From Dromaius novaehollandiae (Eukaryota > Chordata > Aves > Casuariiformes > Dromaiidae): a DNA stretch of 64,000 bases. The position numbers and the translations under genes are program-made. Position 1 is the stretch's first letter; the number at the start of each line of letters is the position of its first letter. The notes under the pieces were generated by a model that saw only the letters and a program-made list of their open reading frames with translations, was not told where the DNA came from and did no database searches. This document shows, piece by piece, positions 35,211 through 48,988 of this stretch. The DNA is taken from NCBI RefSeq assembly GCF_036370855.1, contig NC_088102.1, positions 43,251,835-43,315,834 of the forward strand. The letters run 5' to 3'.

Positions 35211-38200
35211 GACAGCTTTCTTGCGTTGTGCCAATCATTTCAAGGCTACTGGTACCAAAGCAGTCTTTAAAACCAAAACAAAGCTTAGTATTGGTTCTGA
35301 GTTACGTTAGTGGCTGCTGTTTTTCTCCAAAACAGAGATCACATATTCTGTTGTCAACTGCAAAGTCCCAGAACCACAGCTATTACTAATGTCTCTGAAA
35401 ATTCTTTGTATTAGATGTTTCAAAGATTTTCTGACAGTAAAAAGACAAAATTCTCAGTTTCATTTTTAAAGTACAGTAGCCAAACGGAAGCCATCCTCTG
35501 ACACTTTCTTGATCATCCACACTTGCCTTGGGTTCAGGTTCTGGAATACTCCATGGTGACATGAGTCCTCCTTTTTGAGCTACGAACCTTAATATTTGGG
35601 TAATGCAGAAACACAGGAGCTGCAAAGCTCTTAAAGGCATGTTCAGCATTTTTTTTTCCCCTGTTCTCATATCTTACTTCCTCATAATGCTACAATGAAT
35701 ACTACAAAATCACAACCTAAATATCCACAGGGGAGACAAATTCTCTGCCAACTGGAGCTAACTACCCTGGGCACCTTACAATAGAAGACAATAATGTTCC
35801 ACAAGTTTGCACTGACAAGAGGTAGGGCTTCAGCTAGGCTGAGTGCTGCTTAACCTTACAGTAGATCTCCTTCACTGCCAGTCTGCTTAAGGAACCGGGA
35901 GCAACAGTGTGTGCAAAGCAGGAAAATGTGCCTCAGTGGCATACAATATTAGAGTGCTTCCTTTCTCAGTCAGAACTCAAGTTGACCCCTAAAGATATTA
36001 AAAGAGCAGAGTAGGATGTCTGTCAAACAATAATATTGGACTGTGCAGTTTTCTAAAGAAGTACCACATGGACCTTGGTCCATGCAGTGCAGGAACTTGA
36101 AGTATCTGGATGGCTATCACCAAAGAAACAATTATATCTTCAAAAGTCAACTCCTGGCTTGATATCTGGCTTATGTTTAGTTTACTGTTGCAGACAAAAT
36201 CCTGATTATCTTTTCTGTACCTCAGTACTTGCATTTTTAGACTGTTAATCTTTCATATCCATTGCAGGTTACAGCAAAACAAAATAGAACTAGAAACAGA
36301 ACATCCTCACAACATTGGCTTTTAAGGGAAGAAGGATGCAACCTCCATTTGTTTACTAGTGAACATTTTACAGTGAACATTTTCCAACTAATGTCTTCAT
36401 TTCACCTGTGAGATCAGCAAATAAAATAAATATGAGAAAATATCTTGTACCTGCAAAGGATATGTCTGCTGCAGAATACTCCACAGAAATGGGCCTGATC
36501 CCAAGGGCTCTACTCACATGAGTGGTCACACTGGTCATGGTTATGTCATTCTGCTGGGTCCCTCACCAGCACTACCTCAACAAGGTTGTCAGAGGCTGAC
36601 ACAACCATCCAAGTCTGTAACGCAGACCCTTACGGCATCTCCAGATCACTGACTTGTGTCAGCACTCCACACCACTTGGGCCTTTTTCAGGCACACTGCT
36701 TACTACAACCAGGCCCTTCCAGCCCTCATCATCTCCCTAGCTTATTTGGACTGAACATGTCCCAAGTCCCACCATAAAGCTCTCTATAAGGGCTCCCACT
36801 CATTGCCACCTTTCCTCATCTGCACTTATCTCCTTGTGCTGACATGTTGTGATAAGTCACAACTCATAAAAGTGGGAAAGGTTGAGAGGAAGTTACTGTT
36901 TAGAAAAAATCCCACAGCCTGAGACCTAGCATGTAAAAATGACTCAGTTTTGCAACCCTGTACAGACAACCAAGGCTATGCATGGAACACAATAAACAGA
37001 TTCTCCTTTGTTCTGGTCCCCAACAGTACCTTAACCTAGGCAGCAGTGTACACATCTCAGTTATTATTCAGTAATCAGGAATTTCTGCAGAAAGCCCTGG
37101 TGTCTTCCATATAACCACTTAGTGAAGCCTCATTCATGCAGGCACATGCCCCAGTGTCTGTCCTGCCTGCCAGTTACTGACCTCCACCGCAGAATGTCTA
37201 ACTTTGCAAGTACGCAAGCAGGGAAAATTTAGATAGGAATAATTTGCAAGACTTATTTGAAGTGAATCGTGAGAATACTGAGATACAGAAAGTACCCCAT
37301 TGCCCAGAAAGTAGTGGTGACCTTGCTCATTAATTAGAAAGAAAAAGATATGACATTTTTGCTACATACATTGTTTATTTTTTTTTTAATTTAAGAACAA
37401 GGTCAAGCTCTTTTGACACATCTTTGATAAGACACTTGAGCATTCAAGCGATGATAACCCTGTAATGATGCTGCTCTTGATAGCATGACATAACTACTGA
37501 TGCTTTGTAACCAATCAAAATAGACAGCCTAAAGCACTAAATGTTGCAAGAATAAATTTGTATAAAAAGTTAACAAAAATAACATGTAAAAAGGCATGTT
37601 CAAGGAGTGGTTCTTCCAAGCTTTTTCTATGGTGATGTGTATGGTGTTCAATTACTCTTTTCTTTCAAACTATTTTGAAAACAAATTAGGTAACAGGCTG
37701 AATGGAAAACAATAATTTCTAATTTTAACATTAAAGAAATGTTAACTCTTGATTTCTGCTGAAGTGAATCAGTAATGGAGACTGTGAGAAAGTCTACTTT
37801 CCCCAGGGCCAGGGACCTGCATTTGTCATTTGTTCAGTTCAGAATATAAATTGTTCTGTCTTTTCCTTCAGTCTACTGGATAAACTTTGAGATTTCCTAT
37901 ACCATTCCCCTCATGAGTTTCTTTAATCCTGTTTATGATCAGAAATTGTCCAGGACCCTGGTGCAAAAGCTAATGCTACCATACCTGTGTGCTGACTTCA
38001 TATCAGGCACTTCTCTTTGGTGTTTAGGCCATTGCTAAGGGTTCAAAGAGTTCTCTTCGGTAACCTAAACTAGGACTGCAGATCACTCGGTTGGGCTTTT
38101 GTCTCTGTTTCTCTTCAAGGCAGCAGATTTCTGGAATAAAGTAAGACAGAATAATACCATCCATCTTTCCTCATAAGGAAATGTGTTACTATTTTATAAT

Positions 38201-38404
38201 GCAGGAGTGGTCAATCTTTCAGTAAATTCTTCTCAATCCTCTGATAGAATAGGCATCTCAGTAATGAAGCGTACATCTAGCCTCCTGAACCAATGGTGCT
38301 TTCTACTGTTTCAGCCCCAGGTTTGTTTTTGCTATAGCACAATTTGTCCTAATAAACAGCAATAACCAAAATAGCCCTGCAAAAGCAGTAGAAAAGTAGA
38401 CTAT

Positions 38405-38406
<2 letters not shown>

Positions 38407-38436
<30 letters not shown>
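38407..38436. repeat. (CA)15 microsatellite
   Basis: Perfect CA dinucleotide run of about 15 units. Confidence 0.95.
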
Positions 38437-38439
<3 letters not shown>

Positions 38440-39616
38440 CTTACTGTGATGAAAAAACATAGCAAAAACAAACAAAAATGTTAAGGGTATTTTACTCATG
38501 TGTCTAATGTAGGTACAATTTTGCAACGCTGCGTGATGACCAGACAGGAAGCAAAGAAAAACCACATCCTCTTTGAAACTACAAGGAGAGGATCTTTGCT
38601 TCCCCAGTGGGGCTTTTATCAACCTGAGGAAACACTCTTGTTTTTAGCTTGATTTGCTTTTTCAGTTGGGAAGGGTGACTATTAATTAATTGTGGTGTTT
38701 ACTAACTAGAACCTTCTTTTTTTTTCAGTATATCAGCTAGAGGAATAGTGAATCCCATTTCACCTAAATGTTATCAAGAAACTTGCAAAAGGCTTGAAAA
38801 AAATGCCTCATGAGGACACAGGCACCTTTAGAAATGGAAATAGCAGTCTGAGATGATACTGAGAGATGGAAATCAAGTGTCTCAGGGTTTGTCTGAGGGT
38901 TTTGCTTTTCATTTTAGGGACTGCATTTCTCTCTCAGACAGATTTTGGTCAGTATCATAAAACCTTTTCCATTTCCTACTCATGCACATGGATTCCTGAA
39001 AACAATATTATCTGCAGATTTCATCATGCAAACACATCAGCAGAATTTTGGCTGAGGTTAGTAATAGATATTACGAGCTGCACTTTATACAGAAAATGCC
39101 TAATGGTAGGTTGTATGTCCCTACATAACCTAACACCTCAGTTTATTTTCCAGATTATTGTATGAGGATCAGACTTATAAAGAGGGTGAATGGCTAAATA
39201 TCTGCCTGAAAAATGATGGGGATGCATCAAAGCACTCAAAATAAAAAGCCTTTTCAAATGTGGGCAACTAAAAATCAACTGTCTTCATAACTGTTTTCTA
39301 TATTACATTGTATCACAATGTTCAGCTAGAGCTTTATGAGAGAGCTGAGAAATCAAATCCATCATGTCATATTTTCCTGCTCAGTTGCAGGCCAAAAACA
39401 GAGTTGGTCAACTTTCACTGTTGAAGAAGCTAAGTGCCACAGGAAAGCAAGAGGTCCTTGGTGGGGGCAAAGCTGATCTCCAGTGTCAGAAGCAGGACAG
39501 TCACAGCAGAACAGTCCTCACATCTGAGTTTGTTAGGGTGAGAGGTTTGGGCAAACTGGTTAATGAGCTGCTGGGATAAGGAAACCATCAGTGGCCAAGT
39601 TCAAACTGAACTCTTG

Positions 39617-39681
39617 ATCTAGAGAGAGTGGGAAAGAGTAAGAGAGAGTGAAAGAGAGCAAAGGAGAGAGTGAAGGAGAGT
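39617..39681. repeat. Purine-rich (GA) imperfect repeat
   Basis: Irregular repeats of 'gagagagtg' and 'aaagag' type. The strand is almost purely purine for about 65 bp. Confidence 0.75.
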
Positions 39682-40049
39682 GTACAAGCATGAGAGCCTT
39701 GAGATAACAGACTTGAGGTCAAAAAAGCATTGAAACACCGAAGACTTTGAAGTAGCTCTTTCTTCAGGTAATACATATATTCTTATATACCCTTGCCTCG
39801 TCCACACTTTACCACGAGGTGGCTCCATATGAGCTTGGATGAACAATTGATTACCAGCTTCAAAAAATGTATTGGCATTTAAATCTGTTTAATTTCCAAC
39901 AGTGCTAGGTACCAAAAGAAAAAATTTTCAAAGTCTGGCCAATGAGGTGAAATAAGACAAGAGTTTGAACAGCTCTAAATTCAAAAGCTTGAATTAGAAT
40001 CCAGCTCTCAGGTCCTGTATTCAGGGCTATGGGTCAGTCTTACAAACCC

Positions 40050-40066
40050 GGGGGGGGGGGGGGGGG
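40050..40066. repeat. Poly-G run (17 G)
   Basis: Uninterrupted G homopolymer of 17 bases following 'aaaccc', about 80 bp upstream of a CR1 remnant. Confidence 0.9.
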
Positions 40067-40139
40067 TGAAGCACCAGTATAACCATGACAATGAATTCAC
40101 ACAAATGGGCGTATGGTATGTAACATACCTGAGTTCACT

Positions 40140-40420
40140 GTTTCAATCTGTGCAGCACTGGTGGAGTCACAGGACTGCACCCAGCTTCGGGCACTTACTT
40201 CAGGAAAGATAGAGACCATCTGGAACTGGAAAGAATCCAGAGGAGAGCAGCGAAGATGAACAGAGTTCTGCAAAATGTAGCCAGTGTGGAAAGCTTGAGA
40301 AAACTGGATTTGCTTAGTATACAAAGGGCTGAGAGGTTTGTGGAAAGTCAATCATAGGAAGCTTTCAAGAACGGGTTTGGGAGAGGTTATCAATGATCCT
40401 GCTTCAGCAACCTCTACCAA
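40140..40420 (+). mobile_element. CR1-type LINE remnant
   Basis: Contains 'cccagcttcgggcacttact', 'ctggaactggaaagaatcca', 'gaggagagcagcgaagatga', 'gcttgagaaaactggatttg' and 'caaagggctgagaggtttgt' in CR1 order (gggcaccacaatacaagaagg... ctggagagagtccagaggag... agcaacaaaaatgat... ctgaaagaattggg... gagaagagaaggctgagg). This covers the end of the ORF2 region and the start of the 3' tail. It is old, truncated and non-coding. Confidence 0.7.
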
Positions 40421-43400
40421 AAGCTTTTGAGGTCTTTGAGGTGGTTTCTTATGGACTGACCACAACTAACAGGACCTCATATGGCTGCAGAGCATGCTTG
40501 CAGCACATCCCTGTCTTCCTTGTCAGGATTCCCAAGGGATTAAGGGGCTAAATCCTCTTATCTTCCATAAGCAGCTCTAAGGTGCCTGTGGCATAGATTC
40601 CTCTTACAGAAAGCCCTACCCACTACATGGGTAGCTGCTGTTGCTTGTCCCATTAGCAAATGGGGGTGCAAGTGGCAGTGCCAGGCAGATGCAGGCTGCA
40701 GGTGGTATTGCTGGCATGCCCCTCCATTAAAATCAGGAAATTTAGCAGTGGGCTAGGGCATTGGTGCCATGAGCCAACAAAGGAGAGCTAATGAATTCTG
40801 GAATAGACAGCCTCTTGAAATTCCCTCCAGGCTCATTTTCTAAGGTTTCTGGGTGGTTTCTTTGCAAAAAGGTTACAAGGGAGTTAAATTACACATATCA
40901 GTAGAAAACTACTGAATGCCAATTTCAACTCCTGCAGCAATTCCACCAAAAACCCTTCCTGAAAAGGTGAAGTACAGGGTATCTGGCATTCCAAGCCTTT
41001 TGACAAAGATGAGTCAGATGACCGTGTGTTTATACAGCAGAATTCAAGAGCCAATGAGACCTTAATATTAATCAGTGCTTATTGTGAGCAGCCCACACCA
41101 AGGTGCAGCAGTGCCAGGGCTGCCATCCTCAGGTTTCTTGTTCCAAACACTTCCATTTCTGGCCCTTGCTGGGGTCCCAGGGGCTCTTGCACACTTCAGT
41201 AAGAGGATTCTGCTTGGACTTCCCAGTTCCCCTCTCCTAGGCTCAAGGTGTTGTGGAACCCTCTATTAGCTCTTCATTTCTCAAAGAGAGGAGAGGAAAG
41301 GAAAGTACTGTCATTATGCTCAGTAGGTTTATTCCAGATAAACTTCCATCACTAGATTCACAGCTGAGGCAATGAATGCTTGAAAGATCAAAAATTCTAG
41401 CCGATCTCCTAAAAAGAAGGATGCAGACTGTAAGCAATTGTGCTCGAGTGCAGCCCTTCAAATCTTGCATCTATGCTTTGGGCACCAAAAATTTCATCGT
41501 TGCATTTTCAGAGATGCTTGAAGATGCACTTTCCCAGACTGGTAGCACCTCCTGCCTATGCCCACCTGAAATCTCTAGCCTGGACAATCCTGTGCTCACA
41601 GCCCTTGAGTTATTCTTGCCAGTCAGTGTGCTCGAGGTACACCTGCCTCACAGCAGCAAGGCCAGGATTTTCCCCAAACTCAACAGCCACAGCAAGCAAC
41701 CTCACTGTTCTGAATAGAGCACTAACCCCAGAAGTGACAAATTTTCATCTAAGGCTTTGATCTCAGGCTAAGGCAATTCAACTGCTGGAAAGCACTCCAA
41801 ATACCTAGCTGTAGGATAAGCCACGTTCAAGCTCTGTTCACTCCTCTGGCTGGATTAATGTCATGCTGTGTAAGGATAAGAATCAGCTTGCCACTGCACA
41901 GTGTACAAGAAAGTGTTGCCACCCTTCTTGGAGTCCAGATATCACCCACCCTGGAGGAGTGTCCTGTGGGAGTTTCCATACACAGATAGAAATATGAAGC
42001 ACTGCAGTACGACCCTGTAAAATATTACCAATAACTGAATGATACATCCCTCCCTTGCTTTCAGATAGAGATGCACACATTTGCTGTGCCTTATCCTGAG
42101 GGAGAGAGCAGGAAGTATTCTTTGATATGTTGATTGGTTTATTTGTTTATATATTTTACCCTTCAAATACCACAAGATCATTATAATCACTATGGACACC
42201 TTCTTCATCAATGATAAATTTAAACTGTGAACTGTTACTACAGGGTATGATGCATTCCCAGGTTAATGGCCTTTTATGGTACACCTAATTACACATTTGC
42301 TTTACAGTGAGCTGTCCTAAAAGACTGAAAAGCTTTTAAACTCATAAAGACTTGAGTTTATTAGAACATAAATTAGGAAAAAAATGAAGCCAAGCAAATG
42401 CAAATTGCAATACATGGTCTTTACTAAGGCTGCAGGGCTTTAAAAAATTCACATAAAAAATTTATAGAGCAGTTTACATACAAAATAAATAATTAAAATA
42501 TCTATTTCAGAACTATTATTTATTCATATTATTATAATTTTAGAGACACTAAATATTCTCATCAGCTCCTAAACCTGCAGTTTGCAGAATTTAGAGGACA
42601 AGATCTGTTTCAGATGCAAACAAAACCCAAAAAAACACGTGGAATGAAAAGCTTTGGCAGAGGCTGTAACAAATGCCTAACATATAGCATGTAGTTAGCT
42701 GCCAGCAGTGAGACAGGGTACTCCTGAGAATCGCACAGCATGTAAACAAGAGCAACAGGAACTTAATGGAACAAATCCAAATTCCTACAGGGTATACATC
42801 TAAGTGGGTGTCTGGCTCTGTATAGCAACAAAAAATACTACTATGAGTAAAGGTATTGTTATGACCCTTTATTTAAAAACCACAAAACCAAAAAGGCTCT
42901 ACCTGTAGTAATAGCTGCTGTGCTGCAAACCAAAATGCCAAAGCCATAATCGCAGCCTTCCAAACAGGAACCTAATGAACAGACACAAAAGATTGCCTTC
43001 AGCACCACATACTACTCTGCTACAGAATCAAACCAAAAACCTTTCAGATAATAGTGTGTTTACGTTAACTAGATTGATTTCTCCCTTTTCTTTGTTTCTT
43101 ACCTAGGCTGTCATTCTGGAACTGGACAGACCCCAAAATCAATTGCTTAATGGCAGATGACAGATGGATTCTCTCCCAACTTCATCAAATTTCTATGCTT
43201 ATCAAAAGCTAGAAGTTTCAAGGAGGTCCTTTACCATGTAGACACCTCTGGAGACAAGCTGTAGCAGATCTCTAGGGTGAACAAGATTTAACCCTGAAAA
43301 GAATGCTGGCTGCTAATGGAAGAGGACTTCCTGGGTTTTTTGGTTTATAATTACCTGAGGCTTCTGAGACTTGATAATACAATGGACTCAAAATGAGCTT

Positions 43401-45390
43401 TCTCCCTTGCCTACCATCTGAATAGAAGACGAGCTTATTTTCAGGAAAAATGCCTTCCAAACTTCCTTCACTGTGTAGTCACATCTCACCTTATATTAAT
43501 ATCTCACTTGCGGAGCAGGTGCTTGAACAACTTTCTCAGACAAAGGGCCTGCTTACAATAGTTGCAGTATATCCAGCAACTCGCACCTGGCAACAACCCG
43601 CGCCTGAGTAAGTCAGCATCTGCCGTGTGGTCCCCGCCAACTGTGAGAACTCAGCAGGAGACCAGGCACGCATTTCAGGTGAATACTGAAGAAGGCAGCT
43701 GGGAAAAAGGGGGCACAATGTAAGGAAGTGAGGTGGAAGTAGGGATATTAGTCATAGATTTGTAAGTATAAAAGCTTTCCCCATACTTACGCTAAATTGT
43801 AGAAATACAAACTGGAGTATGCCTACCAGGCTTTGGGCACCTATGCTAAGTTCTGCTGTGAACTCCAGCGATGACTGGACTGTAGTCCTTTTGTGGGACA
43901 CCACAAACAACATGTAACAATGTCTCTGCAGAGTATGATAATGGGAATTTTTGAGAAAACCCTTTAATCATGCTAAGTTTTGATATGTCTCTAGGACAAG
44001 CTAAAAGAAGAATCCTGGAGGTTTAAAGCAACACAAGAAAATGTTCTACAGTTGTGAACAAAGGTGGTACAAATATGAGTAGTGTGGAAACCATGCTAAG
44101 CTGCCTCTGTTTCACAGACTTGATTCTATCATGTATCACACATTTTGCATTTGTTGATTCATTGTAATTTTAATCAAGAGACTAGCTGAGGTTTATGATC
44201 TCATGAGCTTTTTCTTTAAAAAGAACTCTTATTAGAAACAGCTTTGTAACAGTATACCTTCTGTGTACATTCAATACGCAGTCAAAACTTCCAGGAGAAC
44301 CTCCTGAAATTTCAGATAATTCTCCTATTAGGTAAAATCTCTGCCTGTTCTAATTTAGTTCATATAAACCATATAATTATGTAAACTATTTATTAACTTT
44401 TTATTTTATACTAGAGCATGACCTAGCTTATAATTCTGGGTATGAAAGAAGGGAGATAAGAAATGCTGTGACAGGAAGAAAACATGCCAGGCTTACACCA
44501 CTATAGGTGGCCATTAGTATGCTTTCTTTCCATCTATTTTCTAGTCATAGCTGTATGATAGACAAACCAAGAAAGCTGGAGACTGTAGAGCTTAAAGCTT
44601 TAGAAGTATTAATATTCTGAATACAAAAATATAATCACCTTTTAGTTTTGAGCTGGCAGGCCTCATTTGTTACAGGTAGCCGTGACGTGCACAGGTCATA
44701 CTTACTTTGTTTTCTTCCCCTTGGTCAAACAAAGCTTTTCTGTAGCAGCAAACACTTCAGGCTGTGTCATTGCTTGTGTTGTTCTCCCAGCTGCACGATT
44801 TACTCTGTTCACAACTGTCCTGCTTTGAGAGGTTTTCTGAACAAGAAACAACTAATCTCTGTTTATTTGTTGTTTTAAGACTCACATTCAAATCTGTATG
44901 AAAAAATAAGACTGCTTAATAGCATTACATAATTTTTAAGTGAAGGAAATATCTGGTTAGGCGGACTACTGGTTACATTGCCTGCACTGTTGATATACAC
45001 TGACCAGGTTTTGGATCTGCTATTCCTTTATGAAGAAGGTATGATGTCAGGTTTGTAGACACTTCTCCTGAAAGAATGTGTGTGTGGATATCCATAAGGA
45101 TGGGAAGATGCTCCCTTATTTTCTCACTGCTAATGAGAAGACTTATAAGAAAGCTGCGAGTTTGACTTTGCAAGATTTTTTCCTCTCTCCTCCTTTCCCA
45201 GCCTAGCTCCACTTTTCCCCAAAACTGGAATGTCCGTTAATATTTGCTAATTCTTTAAACTCTTTAGAAAACCAGTGAGATACTTTCATATTAACATATC
45301 TAAGCAGAACCAATGGCTTTGAATTTATTGTCATCTAATGGCTTGTGACCTACATTATGATTTGATGGAACAGCCCAGGGTACTGTACTT

Positions 45391-45421
45391 TACTTTTTTT
45401 CTTTTTCTTTTTTTTTTTTAA
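45391..45421. repeat. T-rich tract
   Basis: Pyrimidine run of T with isolated C, of the same character as the longer tract at 45867. Confidence 0.75.
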
Positions 45422-45866
45422 GAATAGTTATTATTGAGAAGGATGAACAAATACATTATTGTGTTAACACACTACAGTTTGTTACACTAACCAAAAACGA
45501 AACATAACAATGGTTGTTTCATGGGCAAATATGATATTAAAATCAGAAGATTAATAGGCTCAAATGACTGGACTACCAATTGCAGACAACAGCTTATTAA
45601 ATGGACATATAGGATTCGACTAGAACAAGTTCCTTTCAGCCACCTGTTTCCAGCATCTGTTTTGCTTTATGGTGTGAAAACATGCAGCTATTCTCAGGGC
45701 AGGGGCAGCTCCTGCTCTGGTGGGAGCGGAGTTTCTTCCTACCAGAACTTCACGCACTTTGCTAAAGGTTGCTCTGTGATTCTGTGTTAAGTGACGTGCA
45801 ATGGTTATAACGCAGTGACAGTGACAGGTAACTAAGGGTTACAACATTAACAAGTTTGCTGCTGCA

Positions 45867-45923
45867 TTTTTTTTCTTTTTTTTCTTTTTTTTCTTTTTTT
45901 TTCTTTTTCTTTTTTTTTTTTTT
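45867..45923. repeat. (T8C)n pyrimidine tract
   Basis: T8-C-T8-C-T8-C-T9-C-T5-C-T14. A 9-nt period is clear over the first four units. On the minus strand this is A-rich and may be an expanded retroposon tail. Confidence 0.9.
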
Positions 45924-46004
45924 AACTAAGCTTTAAATACCTTCGAAATTTCTAGTGCACCTATGCGCCTGTGCCGTATTCCTCAGTGGGGATTTTGCTG
46001 GGAC

Positions 46005-46319
46005 TTCTCAGACTTGTAGAGATGGACAGATGGTAACTCAATCTGAGCATAAAGAGAGGCCTGTAAGAGAATGTTATAACATCCTTTACAAGGTAATGGC
46101 CATTCTCCTCTTTTACTAGCAGTTAACAACAAAATAATCTTATCTTGCATTACCTTATAATGAATAACTTACACTGTTGCTGTTTTGTTTATTCTCCTTT
46201 TAAAGCTTTATTATACACACATGCACACAACTCTGCTACAAAATTTTCTGTTGAGATCCCCTACCAGCTAAAAAGAGTAGTAAAGCCACCATTGGTGAGC
46301 TGCTATAGTAATACTGCTA
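46005..46319 (+). repeat. Diverged direct repeat, copy A
   Basis: Shares with copy B, in the same order, 'tctgagcat', 'gcctgtaagagaatgt', 'cctttaca', the 'ttatacacacatgcacacaa' stretch and an 'agtagtaaagc...' end. Offset to copy B is about 830 bp. The family is not recognised. Confidence 0.65.
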
Positions 46320-46836
46320 TCACAAAGAATATGTGGTCTTTAAAGAGAGGAATATATTTTATTAGACTAACTAACATAAACGGGAAACAGCAAACCTGCC
46401 TCTGGATGTGTAAACCTCCTTCAGGTCCCTGCAAAACTCCCTAAAAAGGGCTTGTCTTCCCCAAAACATGTCAATTTTTCCAATTGATGTTCTCTAGCCT
46501 AATAAAATCTATTGCCTTTTCTACACTCCCCGCCTTGCTTATATTCTCAGCTTGGAGCATCACAGGTAAAACAAAATTGCTATTATTATGACAAGGTTAA
46601 ATTCTAGAACGTTTACCATTACATTAGCAGCTGGTTGTTAAGCACTGAAATTGGCAGCTTTACATCATTCAGAAATGGTTCTCAAACAGTAATCTACAAA
46701 AAACTGCCAAAAACAGAAAAGGATGTTGTGATGGTAAAAGAAGAAACATACGTGTCAGATATATGCCCATAGCTCAGGACTCCAATTTAGCTATTTTAAT
46801 TTGTAGACATTATGCCTGCAATTTGTGGCTCTGAGG

Positions 46837-47166
46837 TATTCTCAAGCCCACAGAGACAGGAATGTGGTAACTTGGTCTGAGCATGAAAGGATGCCTGTAG
46901 GAGAATGTCACAAGGTCCTTTACAGAGTGATGGATTTTTTTTTTCTGTTTCCCAGCAGATAAGAACTTAATATTCTCATTTTGTTAGTATTATCTTGATA
47001 ACCATAACCTTGATAACTGTTCTTGTATGATATTGCTCTCTAAAACATCTGTTGTTATACGTACGTACACACACACATCTTCTGCAAAGGTTTTTTGTTT
47101 TTTTGAGAATTGCACCAACTAAACAGCAGTACAGCTGCCAGTAGTTCAGGGAAATGTACTGCTGGC
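46837..47166 (+). repeat. Diverged direct repeat, copy B
   Basis: Counterpart of copy A, with 'ggtaacttggtctgagcat', 'gcctgtaggagaatgt', 'tcctttacagagtgatgg', 'ttatacgtacgtacacacac' and 'agcagtacagctgccagtag'. Similarity is patchy, so the duplication or the two insertions are old. Confidence 0.65.
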
Positions 47167-48982
47167 AATTTCCTATAGGTAAACACCAAAAACTTGAAAA
47201 TCTGTCATGAAAAGTTAGAGCTTTTTCTGCATCAAAAAATAGCCTCTTGTTACTGACCTCTGTTTGCAATGAATAAATTAGCCATCACTTTTCTATTGCC
47301 TGCATTGCCTTAATTTTGACAGAAGTCATTTTCAGTTTCCTCTGCCTCTGCACAACTAAAAAGTGAAAAAGTCATGTGAACTTCAGGGGCCCCAGGGAGA
47401 CATGAGCAATCCTCTGTTGGGGGATAGCAGGGCTGTGGAGACACCAAAGATGGCGGTGGCAAGGGTAGGATCCAGAACTATGAATCCCTCTGAAGAAAAT
47501 CACGAGCTATTTTTTAAAAATTTGTTTCAGTGCTTGCTTGGTCTTCTCACTTTGGATCTCTTCCTGTCCCAAAGCTGCACTGTTGGTGGAATAACCAGCC
47601 ATGCAAAAGCTGCCAGATGTCCTGAAAGGCAATCCTGGCTTTATGTACCATCTGCCGTTGAGGAGTGGTGTGCAGAGCTGCTGCTTCTGCCTCTGCCTGT
47701 CTCCAGAGTCTCATCTGTTCTGTCTCTAGCTGATGACCACTATATCACTTCATATTCCCCCTCAGCTTGACCACCCCTGCATCCTGCTCTCAATTCCCTC
47801 CCTACACAGGAGCTCTCCCCCCAGTACTCATGACTCAAATCCCATCCATTTCCCTCAGACCCCTTTCCCGCCTTCCCTGGCTATGCTGCTGGCAGGAATG
47901 GCTGTGCAGCTAGGTAGCTGCAGTGCAACTAAATTATTTTGTCCTTGTCCTTTTCTATGCAACTGAGAAGATGGTAGCCAGCTTTGCATCAAAGACTAAC
48001 CTGCCAGCCTTGGTACACTGGCAGACAAAGTTGATAGGAACTAACTGCTTTTGAGAGTGGGATTTGAGACATTTTCAAGTTAGCTTCTGGGGGACTGAAA
48101 CAGCCAAAAGGTGGTGCTAATATTAACAGATAGTTTCTAAAACCTGCTACAGTTAACATGGCCACAAATTAATTTTCAGTGTGACTAGGCCATAGGTTTT
48201 CCCCTCAAACTGAACAAATCTCATACTTAACAAAGGAGCAATTATAGACCCCAATGATCTAAAACCAGAGCTATCCTAGGAAAATAAAAAAAAATGGGGG
48301 ACACCACTCAAACTACTATCCAAGTGCTTCATTGCTCCCCTTACCATATTTCTGCAATTAATTTGCACTCATAACCTCCTGAGAGGCGAGAAAGCAAGAG
48401 GTAGAACAAATGTATTACCTTAGATTATACACCTCCACTTAAGCCCCACACTCAGTTATGTCCCCAGTCCTCATGGTTTCCAGCAAAACTGGGGAAAGCC
48501 CAAACACTTTCATCCTTGTGCTGCCTGGCCAGTCAGTAGATTGACTGACAAGAGCTTCTGGAGAGCAGATAAGAGTCTCTCATTTTCAATAAGATTTCAG
48601 ATCCTGCCTCACTTCAATTGTACAGTCTAGGTGCCTCTAACTGTTTCTTTAAGACAGATATTTTTCAGAGTTTCCCTCTTAGATCTGACCATAATGCTGA
48701 CAAAGGTGATGAAGACAGTTTGCAGAGACACCATGAACACAAGACATGCTCATCAGAAGGTTCTGAGGAGACAAAGGGCAGTGATCCAACCAGGCTTTCC
48801 CAACTATACTTCAAGGAAGCGGTTGGTCAGCTGTGATAAGAGCACTGCCAGAGAGGAATATAATAAGGATTTAAGTTCTGTGTAATGCCCCTTCAAACAT
48901 CTGAAGTTATTTGCTGCTTTCCTACAGGATTCATGATTGAGGCTCTTACAGACAACGAGTGGTTTGACTCTAAAGCAGATTA

Positions 48983-48988
48983 TTTATT
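48983..48988 (-). promoter_or_regulatory. Candidate polyadenylation signal of the sulfotransferase gene
   Basis: AATAAA on the minus strand, 374 bp past the stop codon, and the first canonical hexamer found there. It would give a 3' untranslated region of about 400 nt. Confidence 0.5.

Larger units (their letters stand above)
28900..48960. other. Intergenic region between ITPKA and the sulfotransferase gene
   Basis: About 20 kb without an open frame or exon set that I recognise. It contains the 17-bp triplication at 29727, a MIR-like SINE at 30843, the GC-rich promoter-like block at 35040, a (CA)15 at 38407, a CR1 piece at 40140, a G17 run at 40050, T-rich tracts at 45391 and 45867, and a diverged direct repeat pair at 46005/46837. 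Noncoding transcripts could exist but cannot be shown from sequence. Confidence 0.7.

Noticed and set aside
38866..39165. 99-codon plus-strand frame with a signal-peptide-like start
   Set aside because: The hydrophobic start is suggestive, but the rest has no family resemblance, and no promoter or splice context was seen.
41376..41760. Overlapping plus-strand open frames of 106-113 codons
   Set aside because: Two different frames overlap with similar composition, which is typical of chance; no homology recognised.
47363..47770. 135-codon plus-strand open frame
   Set aside because: No family resemblance, no exon context.
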